Source: Janibacter cremeus (GTDB lineage Bacteria; Actinomycetota; Actinomycetes; Actinomycetales; Dermatophilaceae). From it: 64,000 nt of DNA. Positions 50,329 to 60,456 of this stretch are shown piece after piece (the first letter of the stretch is position 1; every line of letters begins with the position of its first letter). Both the position numbers and the translations under genes were made by a program. The notes beneath the pieces are model-generated. The model had not been told where the DNA came from, made no database searches, and saw nothing but the letters and a program-made list of their open reading frames with translations. The stretch lies in NCBI RefSeq assembly GCF_029395675.1, contig NZ_CP115184.1:1674001-1738000 (forward strand), given 5' to 3'.

Positions 50329-51062
50329 GTGAGGACCTGCACAGCCTCTCCGGCGCCTACGTGCTCGACGCCCTCACCGAGCAGGAGCGCGTGGACTTCG
50401 AGATGCACCTGCGTCGCTGCCCGACCTGCCGCGACGAGGTCGCCTCGCTGCGCGAGGTGGCGCCCCTGCTCGCCGAGACGGTCGCGAGCGAGCCACCACC
50501 CTCGCTGCGGGAGAGCATCCTCGCCCAGGCGGCCCGGACCCGGCAGGACCCACCGGACGCCGTCCGGCAGGCGGAGGTGCCGCCCGAGCGCGAGCGCGAT
50601 CGCCCTGCGCACGGCCGGGTCATCCCTCTTCGTCGTCGCCGGTGGGTGGCCGGCCTCGCCGCGGCGGCAGCCCTCGTCGTCGGCGGCGGCATCACGTGGC
50701 AGGTCGTCGAGCAGACGACCGCCGGTGTCACCGAGCAGGTCGCCTCGGCGCCGGACGCCCGCAGCTGGAAGGCGGAGACCACGGGCGGCGCCACGATCGT
50801 CGTCACCCGCAGCGAGCAGATGGGTGAGGCCGTGCTGCGCCTCGACGGCCTGGACGACCCCGGCGAGGGCCGCGTCTACCAAGCCTGGCTGCAGAACGAG
50901 GAGGGCAACATGGTCCCGGCCGGCCTGATGCGCGAGACCGACGGCGAGATGGTCCTCGACGGCGACGTCAACCAGGCGAAGGGGGTCGGCGTCACCGTGG
51001 AGCCGGCCGGCGGCTCGGACCAGCCGACGAGCGACCCGATCGCCCTCGTGGAGCTGTCCTGA
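50325..51062 (+). CDS. rskA: Anti-sigma-K factor RskA
   Basis: 245 residues. N-terminal zinc-associated motif HLRRCPTC (H28, C32, C35), a basic stretch, one membrane helix (about 107-125), and an external RskA C-domain ([35 protein letters not shown]-like PLALVELS end). It holds SigK at the membrane until regulated proteolysis. Gene order sigK-rskA with 4-nt overlap supports co-regulation. Confidence 0.92.
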   Translation: MSEDLHSLSGAYVLDALTEQERVDFEMHLRRCPTCRDEVASLREVAPLLAETVASEPPPSLRESILAQAARTRQDPPDAVRQAEVPPERERDRPAHGRVIPLRRRRWVAGLAAAAALVVGGGITWQVVEQTTAGVTEQVASAPDARSWKAETTGGATIVVTRSEQMGEAVLRLDGLDDPGEGRVYQAWLQNEEGNMVPAGLMRETDGEMVLDGDVNQAKGVGVTVEPAGGSDQPTSDPIALVELS

Positions 51063-51150
51063 CGGACGGGATGACGCCCCGACCCCGCTGCGGAGTAGGG
51101 TCGGAACGTCAATTGCTCCCCAACACCCGCACGAAGGGGTACGAGTACTC

Positions 51151-52146
51151 GTGAGCACCACTCCCGTCAAGGTCGCCGTCACCGGCGCCGCAGGCCAGAT
51201 CGGCTACAGCCTCCTCTTCCGCATCGCCAGCGGATCCCTCTTCGGTCCCGACACCCCCGTCGAGCTCCGACTGCTGGAGATCACCCCGGCCCTGAAGGCA
51301 CTGGAGGGCGTCGTCATGGAGCTCGACGACTGCGCCTTCCCGACCCTCGCCGGCGTCGAGATCGGCGACGACCCGGAGAAGGTCTTCGAGGGCGTCAACC
51401 ACGCCCTGCTCGTCGGCGCCCGCCCCCGCGGCCCCGGCATGGAGCGCGGGGACCTCCTGGAGGCCAACGGTGGCATCTTCGCCCCGCAGGGCGCTGCGCT
51501 GAACAAGGTCGCCGCGGACGACGTCCACGTGACGATCACCGGCAACCCGGCCAACACCAACGCGCTCATCGCGATGAACAACGCTCCGGACATCCCCAAC
51601 GAGCAGTTCTCCGCGCTGACGCGCCTCGACCACAACCGCGCCATCAGCCAGCTCTCGAGCAAGTTGGACGTGCCGGTCACCGAGATCACGAAGATGACGA
51701 TCTGGGGCAACCACTCCGCGACCCAGTACCCGGACCTCTTCCACGCCGAGGTCGGCGGGAAGAACGCCGCCGAGGCGGTCGGTGACCAGGACTGGCTGGA
51801 GAACACCTTCATCCCGACCGTCGCCAAGCGCGGCGCGGCGATCATCGAGGCCCGTGGCGCGTCCTCGGCGGCATCCGCCGCCTCCGCGACAGTCGACCAC
51901 GCCCGCGACTGGTCCCTGGGCACCCCCGCGGGTGACTGGGTGTCGATGTCGGTCTGCTCCGACGGCTCGTACGGCGTGCCGGAGGGCCTGATCTCCTCCT
52001 TCCCCGTCACCGTCGAGGACGGCAAGTGGAAGATCGTCCAGGGCCTGGAGATCGACGAGTTCAGCCGCGGCCGGATCGACGCCTCGGTCGCCGAGCTCGC
52101 CGAGGAGCGCGACGCCGTCACCAAGCTCGGCCTCATCAAGGGCTGA
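51151..52146 (+). CDS. mdh: Malate dehydrogenase
   Basis: 331 residues, the actinobacterial NAD-dependent type. [19 protein letters not shown] (NAD loop), [45 protein letters not shown] (substrate loop with Arg), [11 protein letters not shown], and [12 protein letters not shown] with the catalytic His. It interconverts malate and oxaloacetate. GTG start with AAGGGG upstream. A 17-bp perfect hairpin follows. Confidence 0.94.
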   Translation: MSTTPVKVAVTGAAGQIGYSLLFRIASGSLFGPDTPVELRLLEITPALKALEGVVMELDDCAFPTLAGVEIGDDPEKVFEGVNHALLVGARPRGPGMERGDLLEANGGIFAPQGAALNKVAADDVHVTITGNPANTNALIAMNNAPDIPNEQFSALTRLDHNRAISQLSSKLDVPVTEITKMTIWGNHSATQYPDLFHAEVGGKNAAEAVGDQDWLENTFIPTVAKRGAAIIEARGASSAASAASATVDHARDWSLGTPAGDWVSMSVCSDGSYGVPEGLISSFPVTVEDGKWKIVQGLEIDEFSRGRIDASVAELAEERDAVTKLGLIKG

Positions 52147-52165
52147 CCACCGGCCACGAGCACGA

Positions 52166-52204
52166 CGCAGGGCCCCGCACCACCATCTGGTGCGGGGCCC
52201 TGCG
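52166..52204. terminator. Bidirectional terminator between mdh and the repeat protein
   Basis: Perfect 17-bp arms (CGCAGGGCCCCGCACCA and complement) with the loop CCATC, between two convergent genes. Confidence 0.85.
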
Positions 52205-52213
52205 CGTGGCGGC

Positions 52214-53182
52214 TCAGTCTCGACGCGTGGCGGTGCGGACACCGATCGTGACCGCGGCAGCACCGCCTCCCAGCAACGTGGCCACTCCGAGGGCAGTGAG
52301 CAGCGAGCCACCACCCGTGGTGAATCCGTCGGTATGGACGACCACCGGCCTCTGCGCGGTGCCGTGGGCCGGGGGCCCCTGGACCGGGGGCTGCTGGGCC
52401 GGCGGCCCCTGGGGCGGCGGCTCCTGGGCCGCCTTGACCTGGGCCGCCTTGACCTGGGCCGCCTTGACCGGGGGCTTCTCGCCCGGGGGCTTCTCGCCCG
52501 GGGGCTCCTTGACTGGGGGCTCCTTGACCGGGGGCTCCTTGACCGGGGGCTCCTTGACCGGGGGCTCCTTGACCGGGGGCTCCTTGACCGGGGGCTCCTT
52601 GACCGGGGGCTCCTTGACCGGGGGCTCCTTGACCGGGGGCTCCTTGACCGGGGGCTCCTTGACGGGGGGCTCCTTGACCGGGGGCGCCTTGACCGGGGGC
52701 TCCTTGACCGGGGGCTCCTTGACCGGGGGCTCCTTGACCGGGGGCTCCTTGACCGGGGGCTCCTTGACCGGGGGCTCCTTGACCGGGGGCTCCTTGACCG
52801 GGGGCTCCTTGACCGGCGGCTCCTCGACCGGCACTGCGCAGTCGTTGTCGTAGATGGCCTGCCCCTCGGCGTCCCAGTTCTGGCCCGGGAACGCGTGGTC
52901 GCCGTCCCGGTCGGTGTACGTGAACGGCGGGACGATGTCCTCAGCGTGGCCGTTGTCGGATGACGCGTGACTCTTGAAGTCCCAGTTGACGTGCCCTCTG
53001 ACGGCACCGGTGGCCGAAGGAGGGATCCGGTCGTACCCCGTGCCGACACCGTCCTCGTGGCAGAAGGTGACGTGCTCTGCCCCGTCCTCCTTCGCCGCGG
53101 CCGTGCCCGCCAGTGCTCCGGCGACCACGAGGCCGGCGGCCGCCCCCGTCGTCGCCAGAATTCGACAGCTGTGATGTGCCAT
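52214..53182 (-). CDS. Surface protein with Pro-Val-Lys-Glu-Pro repeats
   Basis: 322 residues from the ATG at 53182. Signal peptide 1-30 ([18 protein letters not shown]...AGTAAA). A conserved actinobacterial exported domain (about 36-115) reads [40 protein letters not shown] and [18 protein letters not shown]. Then come 22 tandem PVKEP-type pentapeptides, two GEKPP, three VKAAQ and Pro/Gln-rich units, a membrane helix ([22 protein letters not shown]) and a basic tail, without LPxTG. The rod probably spans the wall to display the N-domain. The frame is open up to 53320, but there the promoter intrudes. Confidence 0.75.
   Translation of the reverse strand: MAHHSCRILATTGAAAGLVVAGALAGTAAAKEDGAEHVTFCHEDGVGTGYDRIPPSATGAVRGHVNWDFKSHASSDNGHAEDIVPPFTYTDRDGDHAFPGQNWDAEGQAIYDNDCAVPVEEPPVKEPPVKEPPVKEPPVKEPPVKEPPVKEPPVKEPPVKEPPVKAPPVKEPPVKEPPVKEPPVKEPPVKEPPVKEPPVKEPPVKEPPVKEPPVKEPPVKEPPVKEPPGEKPPGEKPPVKAAQVKAAQVKAAQEPPPQGPPAQQPPVQGPPAHGTAQRPVVVHTDGFTTGGGSLLTALGVATLLGGGAAAVTIGVRTATRRD
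52500..52829 (-). repeat. 15-bp minisatellite coding for PVKEP repeats
   Basis: Twenty-two consecutive 15-bp units, nearly all identical to GGGGGCTCCTTGACC on the plus strand. Variants: GACT at the first unit, GACG at about 52663, CGCC (Ala) at about 52684, and a final CGGC/CTCG unit (PVEEP). Such near identity means recent expansion and likely length variation between strains. It keeps frame at any copy number. Confidence 0.95.
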
Positions 53183-53321
53183 GTCGTGTTCCCCGTTCCC
53201 CGTTCCCCGGCTGACGGGCTCGGCCCGACAGCCTTCGAGGCGTCTCCCCACCCCCCGACCGCGCCGTGGCACAGCCGCGCTCCGCCCACTGTCCCGACGA
53301 CGATGAGTCGAAGCAGTCATG

Positions 53322-53351
53322 AACTTACTCAGGGGTTACCAAATTTGGCAA
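53322..53351 (-). promoter_or_regulatory. Promoter of the repeat-protein gene
   Basis: Minus strand TTGCCA (53351-53346) and TAAGTT (53327-53322), 18-bp spacer, in an AT-rich patch. A perfect palindrome CCAAATTTGG (53339-53348) overlaps the -35, and CTTACT-CAGG-GGTTAC (53324-53339) fills the spacer, so regulation is likely. The transcript would have a leader of about 130 nt. Confidence 0.5.
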
Positions 53352-53441
53352 TACCCTTACCATTTGTTGGATGTCCACTGACCTTCGAGGGCGTGGTGGT
53401 GTCACCGTGTCAGCGGCAGGGAGCGGGTGGCTGCGGTGGGG

Positions 53442-53777
53442 TCAGCGGGGGGTCATGTCGAGGGTGAAGCCGGAGACGACGACCAGCGTCGCGAGGACGA
53501 CGAGGGTGAGGGCGTCGAGGATCCGGCCGCGGACGATCAGGCCCCCCGCACGCTCCGGGGAGAGCGCGAGCCGCAGGACCGCAGCCAACACGAGCGTGGC
53601 CCCGATTGCCGCGGTCGCCCGCAGCACGTGGTCGGTGAGGACGAAGAGCAGACCCACGACGATCCCCGCGGCGATGACCCACCACGCCGCCAGCGGCGGC
53701 ACGTCCAACGCGGGGCGACGCGGAACGGCGTCGTCCTCGCTGTCGCCGTCGGCCACGTCGTGCTCGTCGGTCGTCAC
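53442..53777 (-). CDS. DUF3017 membrane protein
   Basis: 111 residues from a GTG overlapping the folD stop as GTGA. An acidic N-terminus, three membrane helices ([55 protein letters not shown]) and a loop with [15 protein letters not shown]3017 is regularly found behind folD in actinobacteria; its function is unknown. The 259 nt between its stop and the next gene contain that gene's promoter. Confidence 0.78.
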   Translation of the reverse strand: MTTDEHDVADGDSEDDAVPRRPALDVPPLAAWWVIAAGIVVGLLFVLTDHVLRATAAIGATLVLAAVLRLALSPERAGGLIVRGRILDALTLVVLATLVVVSGFTLDMTPR

Positions 53778-54631
53778 AGGCTGCGCTCGGCCGCCTCGAC
53801 GACATTGGCCAGGAGCATGGCGCGGGTCATCGGACCCACGCCTCCGGGATTGGGACTGATCCAGCCGGCGACCTCGGCGACGTCGTCGGCCACGTCGCCG
53901 GCGATCCGGCTCCTGCCGTCCTCGCCCTCGACCCGGCTGACCCCCACGTCGAGCACCGCGGCGCCCGGCTTGACCATGTCGGCGGTGATGATCCCGGGCA
54001 CGCCGGCCGCCGCGACGACGATGTCCGCCGAACGCACCTCTGCCGCAAGGTGCCTCGTGCCCGTGTGGCACAGGACGGGCGTGGCGTTCTCGCTGCGCCG
54101 GGTGAGGATCAGGCCGAGCGGTCGACCGACGGTGATCCCGCGCCCGACGACCGCGACCTTGGCGCCCCTGATCGGTACCTCGTGGCGACGGAGCAGCTCG
54201 ATGCAGCCCATCGGTGTGCACGGCAGCGGGCCCGGCTCGCCCAGCACCAGTCGGCCGAGGTTGACCGGGTGCAGGCCGTCGACGTCCTTGCCCGGGTCGA
54301 CGGCCGAGAGGATCGCGTTCTCGTCGAGCCCCGTCGGCTGCTGCACGAGGAACCCGGTGCACTCCGGGTCCTCGTTGAGCTCGCGGACGACGGCGAGGAC
54401 CTCCTCGAGCGTGGAGTCGGCCGGCAGGTCACGGCGGATGCTCGTGATCCCGATCTCGGCGCAGTCCTTGTGCTTGGCGCCGACGTACCAGCGGCTGCCG
54501 GGGTCGTCACCGACGAGGACGGTGCCCAGGCCGGGGGTGATGCCGCGCTCCTTGAGCGCGGCCACCCGGCCCTTGAGCTCCTCCTTGATCGAAGCGAGCG
54601 CCGCCTTGCCGTCGAGGATCTGTGCAGTCAC
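53774..54631 (-). CDS. folD: Methylenetetrahydrofolate dehydrogenase / cyclohydrolase
   Basis: 285 residues. [17 protein letters not shown] carries the catalytic Yxxx[12 protein letters not shown] the folate loop, [13 protein letters not shown], and [16 protein letters not shown] the NADP site. [26 protein letters not shown] is the conserved end. It makes 10-formyl-THF, needed by purN and purH just upstream in the same direction. Confidence 0.93.
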   Translation of the reverse strand: MTAQILDGKAALASIKEELKGRVAALKERGITPGLGTVLVGDDPGSRWYVGAKHKDCAEIGITSIRRDLPADSTLEEVLAVVRELNEDPECTGFLVQQPTGLDENAILSAVDPGKDVDGLHPVNLGRLVLGEPGPLPCTPMGCIELLRRHEVPIRGAKVAVVGRGITVGRPLGLILTRRSENATPVLCHTGTRHLAAEVRSADIVVAAAGVPGIITADMVKPGAAVLDVGVSRVEGEDGRSRIAGDVADDVAEVAGWISPNPGGVGPMTRAMLLANVVEAAERSL

Positions 54632-54660
54632 GTGGTCATCCTTCCAGTGCGGGGCGCTGA

Positions 54661-56259
54661 TCAGTGGGCGAAGTGCCGGGTACCGGTGAAGTACATCGTG
54701 ATCCCGGCGGCCTCCGCCGCGGCGACGACCTCCTCGTCACGCACCGACCCTCCGGGCGCCACGACCGCGGAGACCCCGGCGTCGAGGAGGACCTGCAGGC
54801 CGTCCGCGAAGGGGAAGAACGCGTCGGAGGCCGCCACGGCCCCCTTCGCCCGCTCCGCGCCCGCGCGACCGACCGCGAGGTGGCAGGAGTCGACCCGGTT
54901 GACCTGGCCCATGCCGATGCCGACCGAGCCCTTGTCCTTGGCCAGCAGGATCGCGTTGGACTTCGTCGCGCGCACTGCGCGCCACGCGAAGGCGAGGTCC
55001 GCGAGGGTCGCCTCGTCCGCGGCCGGGCCCGTGACACGGGTCCAGGCCTCGGGGGCGTCACCGTGCCCCTGGGTCGGCTTCTCGTCGTCCTTCGCCCCGA
55101 CGACCGCATCGATCGCGTCACGGTCCTGGACGAGCAGGCCACCGGAGACGGGACGCATCTCGACGCCACCGGGTGTCGGCGTGGCGACCTTGAGCAGGCG
55201 CCGGTTCTTCTTCTCCCTCAGGATCGTCAACGCGTCGGCGTCGAAGTCCGGCGCGAGGACGACCTCCGAGAAGGTGTCGTTCAGGGCGGTGGCCATGGCC
55301 GCGGTGACCGGGCGGTTGCTCGCGACGATGCCGCCGTAGGCCGAGACCGGGTCACACGCGTGGGCGCGCTCGTACGCGGCCTCGATGGTCTCCCCCACCG
55401 CGATGCCGCACGGGTTGGCGTGCTTGATGATCGCGACGGTCGGCAGGCCGGCGTGGTCGTGCGCGGCACGCAGGGCGGCGTCGGCGTCGACGTAGTTGTT
55501 GTAGGACATCTCCTTGCCGTGCAGCTGCTCGGCCTGCGCGAGCCCCTCGACGCCGTCGGCGACGTACAGGGCCGCACCCTGGTGCGGGTTCTCGCCGTAG
55601 CGCAGCCCGGACTTCTTCGCCCAGGTCCCGCCGAGCCATCCGGGGAAGCGGGTCTCGTCGCTCGGGCTGACGACCGAGCCCAGCCAGGAGGCGACCGCCA
55701 CGTCGTAGGTCGCGGTGTGGATGAAGGCCTCGGTGGCGAGCCGCTCGCGCTGGGCCGGGGTGAAACCGCCGCCGCGCACCGACTCGAGGACCTCGCCGTA
55801 GCTGGTCGGGTCGGTGACGATCGCGACGGACGCGTGGTTCTTCGCGGCTGCACGCACCATCGTCGGGCCGCCGATGTCGATCTTCTCGATGCAGTCCTGC
55901 ACGCCGGCCCCGGAGGCGACGGTGTCGGCGAAGGGGTAGAGGTTGACCACGACGAGGTCGAAGGGGGCGACCTCCAGCTCCTCGAGCTGACGCACGTGGT
56001 CGGGCAGACGGGTGTCGGCGAGGATGCCGGCGTGGACGCGCGGGTGCAGCGTCTTCACCCGCCCGTCGAGGCACTCGGGGAAGCCGGTGAGGTCCTCCAC
56101 CTTGGTCACGGGCAGGCCGAGCTCATCGATCGCGGCGGCCGAACCACCGGTGGAGACGAGCTCGACGCCCGCGTCGGCGAGACCCCGGACGAGGTCCTCC
56201 AGACCGGTCTTGTCGAAGACGGAGACGAGGGCGCGGCGGACGGGACGGCGATCGGACAC
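54661..56259 (-). CDS. purH: Bifunctional AICAR transformylase / IMP cyclohydrolase
   Basis: 532 residues. The cyclohydrolase half has [18 protein letters not shown] and STGGSAAAI; the transformylase half has [25 protein letters not shown] and [14 protein letters not shown]. It performs the last two steps of IMP synthesis using 10-formyl-THF. The GTG at 56259 has AGGAG 5 nt upstream; earlier frame extension lacks an SD. Confidence 0.94.
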   Translation of the reverse strand: MSDRRPVRRALVSVFDKTGLEDLVRGLADAGVELVSTGGSAAAIDELGLPVTKVEDLTGFPECLDGRVKTLHPRVHAGILADTRLPDHVRQLEELEVAPFDLVVVNLYPFADTVASGAGVQDCIEKIDIGGPTMVRAAAKNHASVAIVTDPTSYGEVLESVRGGGFTPAQRERLATEAFIHTATYDVAVASWLGSVVSPSDETRFPGWLGGTWAKKSGLRYGENPHQGAALYVADGVEGLAQAEQLHGKEMSYNNYVDADAALRAAHDHAGLPTVAIIKHANPCGIAVGETIEAAYERAHACDPVSAYGGIVASNRPVTAAMATALNDTFSEVVLAPDFDADALTILREKKNRRLLKVATPTPGGVEMRPVSGGLLVQDRDAIDAVVGAKDDEKPTQGHGDAPEAWTRVTGPAADEATLADLAFAWRAVRATKSNAILLAKDKGSVGIGMGQVNRVDSCHLAVGRAGAERAKGAVAASDAFFPFADGLQVLLDAGVSAVVAPGGSVRDEEVVAAAEAAGITMYFTGTRHFAH

Positions 56260-56395
56260 GGATGCTCCTGGTGGGTCGGCTTCGCGGTGGGCGCACCCAG
56301 GCGGGCGATGCACCCCGACTTCCACTCCCCGGTGGTGATCCACCTTCGCCAGTCGTGTGGGGCCACTCTACGGCGGCGCGGTCGGGGCCAGCCAA

Positions 56396-57001
56396 TCAGC
56401 CGACGAGGCAGCGACGCCCCTCGACCCGCCAGCCACCCGTGGCCATGCGCGTGACGACGTCGACGAGCATGGTGCGCTCGACGACCTTGATCCGCTCGTG
56501 GAGCGTCTCCTCGGTGTCCTCGTCGGTGATCTCGACGACGCGCTGCTCGATGATCGGCCCCGTGTCGACCCCCGCGTCGACAAGGTGAGCGGTCGAGCCG
56601 GTGACGCGCACCCCGTGGGCGAGGGCGTCACGCACACCGTGCGCACCGGGGAAGGAGGGCAGCAGCGCCGGGTGGGTGTTGAGGAAGGTGGCGCACGAGA
56701 GCGTGGCCGGGCCCAGGATCTTCATGAACCCCGCGGTGACGACGAGGTCCGGGGCGTACTCGCGCACCCGCTCGGCCAGGGCGGCGTCCCAGGTGGCCCG
56801 GTCGGGGTGGGCGGAGACGGCTTCGACGAAGGTCGGGAGACCCGCCGACTCGGCCCGCTCGAGGCCGGTGCACCCCGGCCGGTCGGCACCGACGGCGACG
56901 ACCTCCGCGGGGAACGTGCCGGTCGCCTGCGCGTCCAGGAGGGCCTGCAGCAGGGAGCCGGATCCGGAGACGAGGACGAGGAGACGAAGGGGGCCGCGCA
57001 C
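56396..57001 (-). CDS. purN: Phosphoribosylglycinamide formyltransferase
   Basis: 201 residues. LLVLVSGSGSLLQALLDA (substrate loop), AGFMKILGPATL, NTHPALLPSFPGAHGVRDALAHGVRVTGSTAHLVDAGVDTGPII with catalytic Asn, His and Asp. It formylates GAR in purine synthesis. TAGACT (57013-57008) lies 6 nt before the GTG start, so it is probably leaderless with its own promoter, although perM ends only 22 nt upstream. Order perM-purN-purH matches Mycobacterium. Confidence 0.93.
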   Translation of the reverse strand: MRGPLRLLVLVSGSGSLLQALLDAQATGTFPAEVVAVGADRPGCTGLERAESAGLPTFVEAVSAHPDRATWDAALAERVREYAPDLVVTAGFMKILGPATLSCATFLNTHPALLPSFPGAHGVRDALAHGVRVTGSTAHLVDAGVDTGPIIEQRVVEITDEDTEETLHERIKVVERTMLVDVVTRMATGGWRVEGRRCLVG

Positions 57002-57023
57002 CCGGGGAGTCTATCCGCGCCGG

Positions 57024-58193
57024 TCAGCGGCGCAGGACCCACCACTCGCGGGCGAAGACCACCAGGGCGCCCAGCCCGAGCTCGAGCGCGAGCGCGGGGC
57101 CGAGCAGCTCGGCGGGTGCGCCGACGTGGGAGAGGTGCTCGGCGCCGAGCGAGCCACCGCCGAGCACATCGAGGGCGACGACCCCGATCGCCGCGACGGC
57201 GACGGAGACGGCGATGACCGCGAGCTTGGTCTGGGTCGCGGCGAGCCGGGGCACCCAGACGAGCGTCTCGCGGCCCAGCCACGCGCCGACGAGCACCGGC
57301 AGCAGGACGAGCAGGCTCATGGCCCACGGCAGGTCCCCCGGCTGCGGCTGCGCCGCGAGCACCGGGACCATCGGCAGCAGCCCGGAGTCGGCCGTGGCCC
57401 ACGTGGTGGTGGCTCCCCCGGCGGCGAAGCCGGGCCCGGCGGCGAAGCTGGCTCCCCAGATGCCCAGGTTGGGCAACGCGCCGACCTGCAGCAGCACGAG
57501 CAGCAGCCCACCGAAGAAGCCCGCCCCGAGGTCGGCGTGGACCTGCAGCACGCGCGCGACGTTGATCCCGGTGGCCACGAGCACGAGCACTGAACCGACC
57601 ACGAGGGTGACCAGCGCCCCCTTCGCCCCCGGGACGAGCCCGCGGTGCACGGCGACGGGGGCACGCTCCCACACGCCGAGCACGCGGTCGGGCAGCCCGT
57701 GCGCCCAGACCAGCGCCACTGCAGGCAGGACCACGAGCGGGAGGAGGAGGGAGAGCGGGTCCGGGCCCACCGGCGCGAGCAGGCCCAGCAGGGCCACGAC
57801 CCCACCGACCCCGGCGTACCCGCCGAGCCAGGACCCCTGCAGGCGCAGGTCGGGCGCCCGCGGGAGGCCCCGGCGCGCGCCGCACCGACCGAGCGCGAGG
57901 AGGGCGAGGGTCCACAGCAGCGGGGTGAACGCCAGGGTGCCTCCCTCGAGGTCGAGCCGGGCACCGCCGAGGACGAGCCACAGCAGCGCCCCGGCCCCGA
58001 TCGACTCCCCCACGCCGGCAGCGGCACGAGGAACGGCGAGCGCCGCCAGCAGGACGAGCACCACGGGTGCACACAGCCCGGCAAGGGCGGTCAACGCCCC
58101 CGTCCCGGCGGCCCGCAGCTCGGGTCGCCGGCGGAGGTCCTGGTCGACGGTCGTCGCGGACCTGATGAGCTCCAGCACGGTCACGCCCCCCAT
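57024..58193 (-). CDS. perM: PerM-like DUF6350 membrane protein
   Basis: 389 residues with about nine or ten membrane helices rich in Leu, Ala, Gly and Val. The position directly before purN-purH is that of mycobacterial PerM (Rv0955), a cell-division-related membrane protein, and the family is DUF6350. Sequence similarity is hard to judge by eye in such low-complexity helices, so the name rests partly on context. The ATG at 58193 or a GTG at 58181 may be the start. Confidence 0.7.
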   Translation of the reverse strand: MGGVTVLELIRSATTVDQDLRRRPELRAAGTGALTALAGLCAPVVLVLLAALAVPRAAAGVGESIGAGALLWLVLGGARLDLEGGTLAFTPLLWTLALLALGRCGARRGLPRAPDLRLQGSWLGGYAGVGGVVALLGLLAPVGPDPLSLLLPLVVLPAVALVWAHGLPDRVLGVWERAPVAVHRGLVPGAKGALVTLVVGSVLVLVATGINVARVLQVHADLGAGFFGGLLLVLLQVGALPNLGIWGASFAAGPGFAAGGATTTWATADSGLLPMVPVLAAQPQPGDLPWAMSLLVLLPVLVGAWLGRETLVWVPRLAATQTKLAVIAVSVAVAAIGVVALDVLGGGSLGAEHLSHVGAPAELLGPALALELGLGALVVFAREWWVLRR

Positions 58194-58299
58194 CGTCGCC
58201 CACGAACCCGCACGCAGGGCGCAGACAAGCCGTAGCGTCGGAGGTGAATTGTCGGGACAGATGCAACCGCGTCACCGACTCGCGCGTCTGGAGGGGTGA

Positions 58300-58821
58300 A
58301 TGAAGGGAGGGGTGGTGTCGGCGGCGGCCGAGTTCGACGAGTTCTACCGAGCCTCCGCGCAACGAGTCGTGCATGTCGTCTACGCGTCGACGGGTGACCT
58401 CGAGCTGGCCAGGGACGCCACTCAGGAGGCGTTCGCCCGGGCGTGGCAACGCTGGGACCAGGTGAGCGCAGCCGATGAGCCGCTGGCATGGGTGCGCACC
58501 GTCGCGCGGCGCATCGCCATCTCCGCATGGCGCAAGGACACGAACCGGACCAAGGCGATGGAACGACACGGAGAGCAGAGCGGACCCGCTGGCCCGAGCG
58601 AGGACCGCGTGGCTGTGGTGACCGCCCTGCGGACCCTCGGACCGGAGTTGCGCGAGACCGTGGCCCTGCACTATCTGGCCGACATGTCGGTCGACGAGAT
58701 CTCCCGGCAGACCGGCTCCCCACCGGGCACCATCAAGGCCAGGCTGCACCGCGGCCGTGCCCAGCTCGCCCGGACCCTGACCGCACCCGACACCGAAGGA
58801 GGCCCCGATGGCCAGGCATGA
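58300..58821 (+). CDS. ECF sigma factor of the SigE family
   Basis: 173 residues. Region 2 EFDEFYRASAQRVVHVVYASTGDLELARDATQEAFARAWQRW and region 4 ALRTLGPELRETVALHYLADMSVDEISRQTGSPPGTIKARLHRGRAQLAR. GGAGG lies 5 nt before the ATG. The next gene overlaps by 14 nt and encodes a membrane protein that is the likely anti-sigma factor. No autoregulated promoter pair could be recognised upstream. Confidence 0.88.
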   Translation: MKGGVVSAAAEFDEFYRASAQRVVHVVYASTGDLELARDATQEAFARAWQRWDQVSAADEPLAWVRTVARRIAISAWRKDTNRTKAMERHGEQSGPAGPSEDRVAVVTALRTLGPELRETVALHYLADMSVDEISRQTGSPPGTIKARLHRGRAQLARTLTAPDTEGGPDGQA

Positions 58822-60307
58822 CGACCCGTCGTGGGGGCCCGAGGACGACGAGCTCGTCCGGGCGGCACTGATGTCGCTCATGGACGACGTGTCGGCGCGA
58901 CCCCTCCCGGAGCCGGAGTCCGTCCGGGCCCGCGCGGAGGGCAGGGGTACGGGCGACGGGTCCTCCGTCACCGACCTGGCCGTGCACCGCAGCCGTCGGC
59001 GCTCCTTCGCCGTCATCGCGGGGGCGGCCGCCGCAGCCGTCGTCGCCACCACCGCCGGCCTCTACGTGGCCAACCAGTCGCCCGACCGTCCGGTCGCGAC
59101 GTCGACCACGCAGCAGGAGACCACGAGCAGCTCCGGCTCCGCCTCGCGCCTGACCATGCTCGGTGCCGGCAGCTGGGCCGCGGTCCTCGACCGCCCCGTC
59201 GAGGCGACGACCACGGACGCTCCCGACGGGACCACCTGCTTCGAGCCCACCGACGACGCCTCGTGGTCCCGGGGTGCCCCCCGGCTCGCCGACGGGGGCG
59301 TCCCCGCCGGCCAGTGGATCGGCGTGCCCCGTCCCGGCTCGGAGCCGCTGGCGCAGGCCGTCGAGACCGCCCTCGAGCGCTGCAGCGACCTCACGACCAC
59401 CGACCGGACACGCGGCACCCTGACCGGCGGCGCGTCCTACCGCGCCTGGTTGATGGAGGAGGCCGACGGCACCCGCACCTGGCGGATCGAGGTCACCGAC
59501 GGTGACGGGCTGTCCTTCCTCCGGGTCCCCGCACGAGGGGACGGCGAACTCGCTCCCGAGGACATCCGGCAGCTGGCCCTGGCCGTCATCGGGGAGGCCG
59601 ACCTCACGCGGGAGACCTCGACGTCGGAGGCGACTGCCACCGCCACCGACACGGCAACCGACACGACGACCACCCCCTCACCGGAGACCACGCTCATCCC
59701 GCCGCTCCCGGAGGACACCGGCACCGGTGACGACCCCAGCACCGGCGAGACCGTCACCGGCACGACCGGCGCACCCTCGTCGAGCGTGCCGTCGTCGAGC
59801 ACACCCGACGGGACCATCGACAGCTCACGCTTCCTCCCCGCCGACCAGTGGGCCTCCCCGGCCCTCACCGGAGGTGCGGCGACGACGGCCGGGCCGCTCC
59901 ACCTCGAGGGGGCGCCGCCGTACATCGAGTCGTGCATCACGAGCGAGCTCGACGCCCCGGTGGCGGCGACGGGCATCCGCTCCGGCCCGGGCGAGGCCAA
60001 CTACTTCGGCCGGCAGTACATCGCCGTCTCCGCCGACGCGGACGCGGTGCGCTCGGAGCTGCTCGCCGGGTACGGCAGCGGCACCTGCCCCGGTCCGGCG
60101 ATCGGCGGCTCGACCACCCAGCTCGCCCCGGGCATCTTCAGGCTGCAGCAGGTCGAGCTGACCACGTACATCGCGGTGGTGCGGATGCAGGGTCAGGGCG
60201 TCTCCGTGCTGCACCTGACCGAGGCGAAGACGGCACCGGAGCCGCTGACCGACTCGGTCGCCGTCTCGGAGCTGACGAGGATCTCGGAGCTGGCCGCCGC
60301 GCGCTGA
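58808..60307 (+). CDS. Single-span membrane protein, putative anti-sigma partner
   Basis: 499 residues. A short cytoplasmic N-part (about 1-60: DDELVRAALMSLMDDVSARPLPEPESV) precedes one membrane helix (SFAVIAGAAAAAVVATTAGLYVA, about 62-84). The long outside part contains two similar domains (about 105-255 and 340-495; compare LGAGSWAAVLDRPVEA with FLPADQWASPALTG) joined by a Thr/Ser/Pro-rich linker. No zinc anti-sigma motif is visible. Topology and overlap with the sigma gene suggest it restrains the sigma factor and senses something outside. The family was not recognised. Confidence 0.65.
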   Translation: MARHDDPSWGPEDDELVRAALMSLMDDVSARPLPEPESVRARAEGRGTGDGSSVTDLAVHRSRRRSFAVIAGAAAAAVVATTAGLYVANQSPDRPVATSTTQQETTSSSGSASRLTMLGAGSWAAVLDRPVEATTTDAPDGTTCFEPTDDASWSRGAPRLADGGVPAGQWIGVPRPGSEPLAQAVETALERCSDLTTTDRTRGTLTGGASYRAWLMEEADGTRTWRIEVTDGDGLSFLRVPARGDGELAPEDIRQLALAVIGEADLTRETSTSEATATATDTATDTTTTPSPETTLIPPLPEDTGTGDDPSTGETVTGTTGAPSSSVPSSSTPDGTIDSSRFLPADQWASPALTGGAATTAGPLHLEGAPPYIESCITSELDAPVAATGIRSGPGEANYFGRQYIAVSADADAVRSELLAGYGSGTCPGPAIGGSTTQLAPGIFRLQQVELTTYIAVVRMQGQGVSVLHLTEAKTAPEPLTDSVAVSELTRISELAAAR

Positions 60308-60338
60308 GACCGGGACGGTCCTCCGCACGCCGGCAAGA

Positions 60339-60382
60339 CAGCGCCGACCCGGGAGCAGGGGGGATCGACCGGGTCGGCGCTG
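60339..60382. terminator. Bidirectional terminator between the sigma operon and ribH
   Basis: A perfect 14-bp stem (CAGCGCCGACCCGG and complement) with a 16-nt loop between convergent genes. The rest of the 149-nt gap shows nothing further. Confidence 0.75.
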
Positions 60383-60456
60383 CTGTCACAGGCTAATCCC
60401 CGCGCCCACGCGGAGACCACCCTCTGAGGCGCGGGTCACGGCGTCGGCGGGGTCCG

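Noticed and set aside
52190..52963. Plus-strand frames through the minisatellite that encode LDRGL or TGGS repeats
   Set aside because: All frames of a 15-bp repeat stay open. Only the minus-strand frame has a signal peptide, a conserved domain and a membrane anchor.
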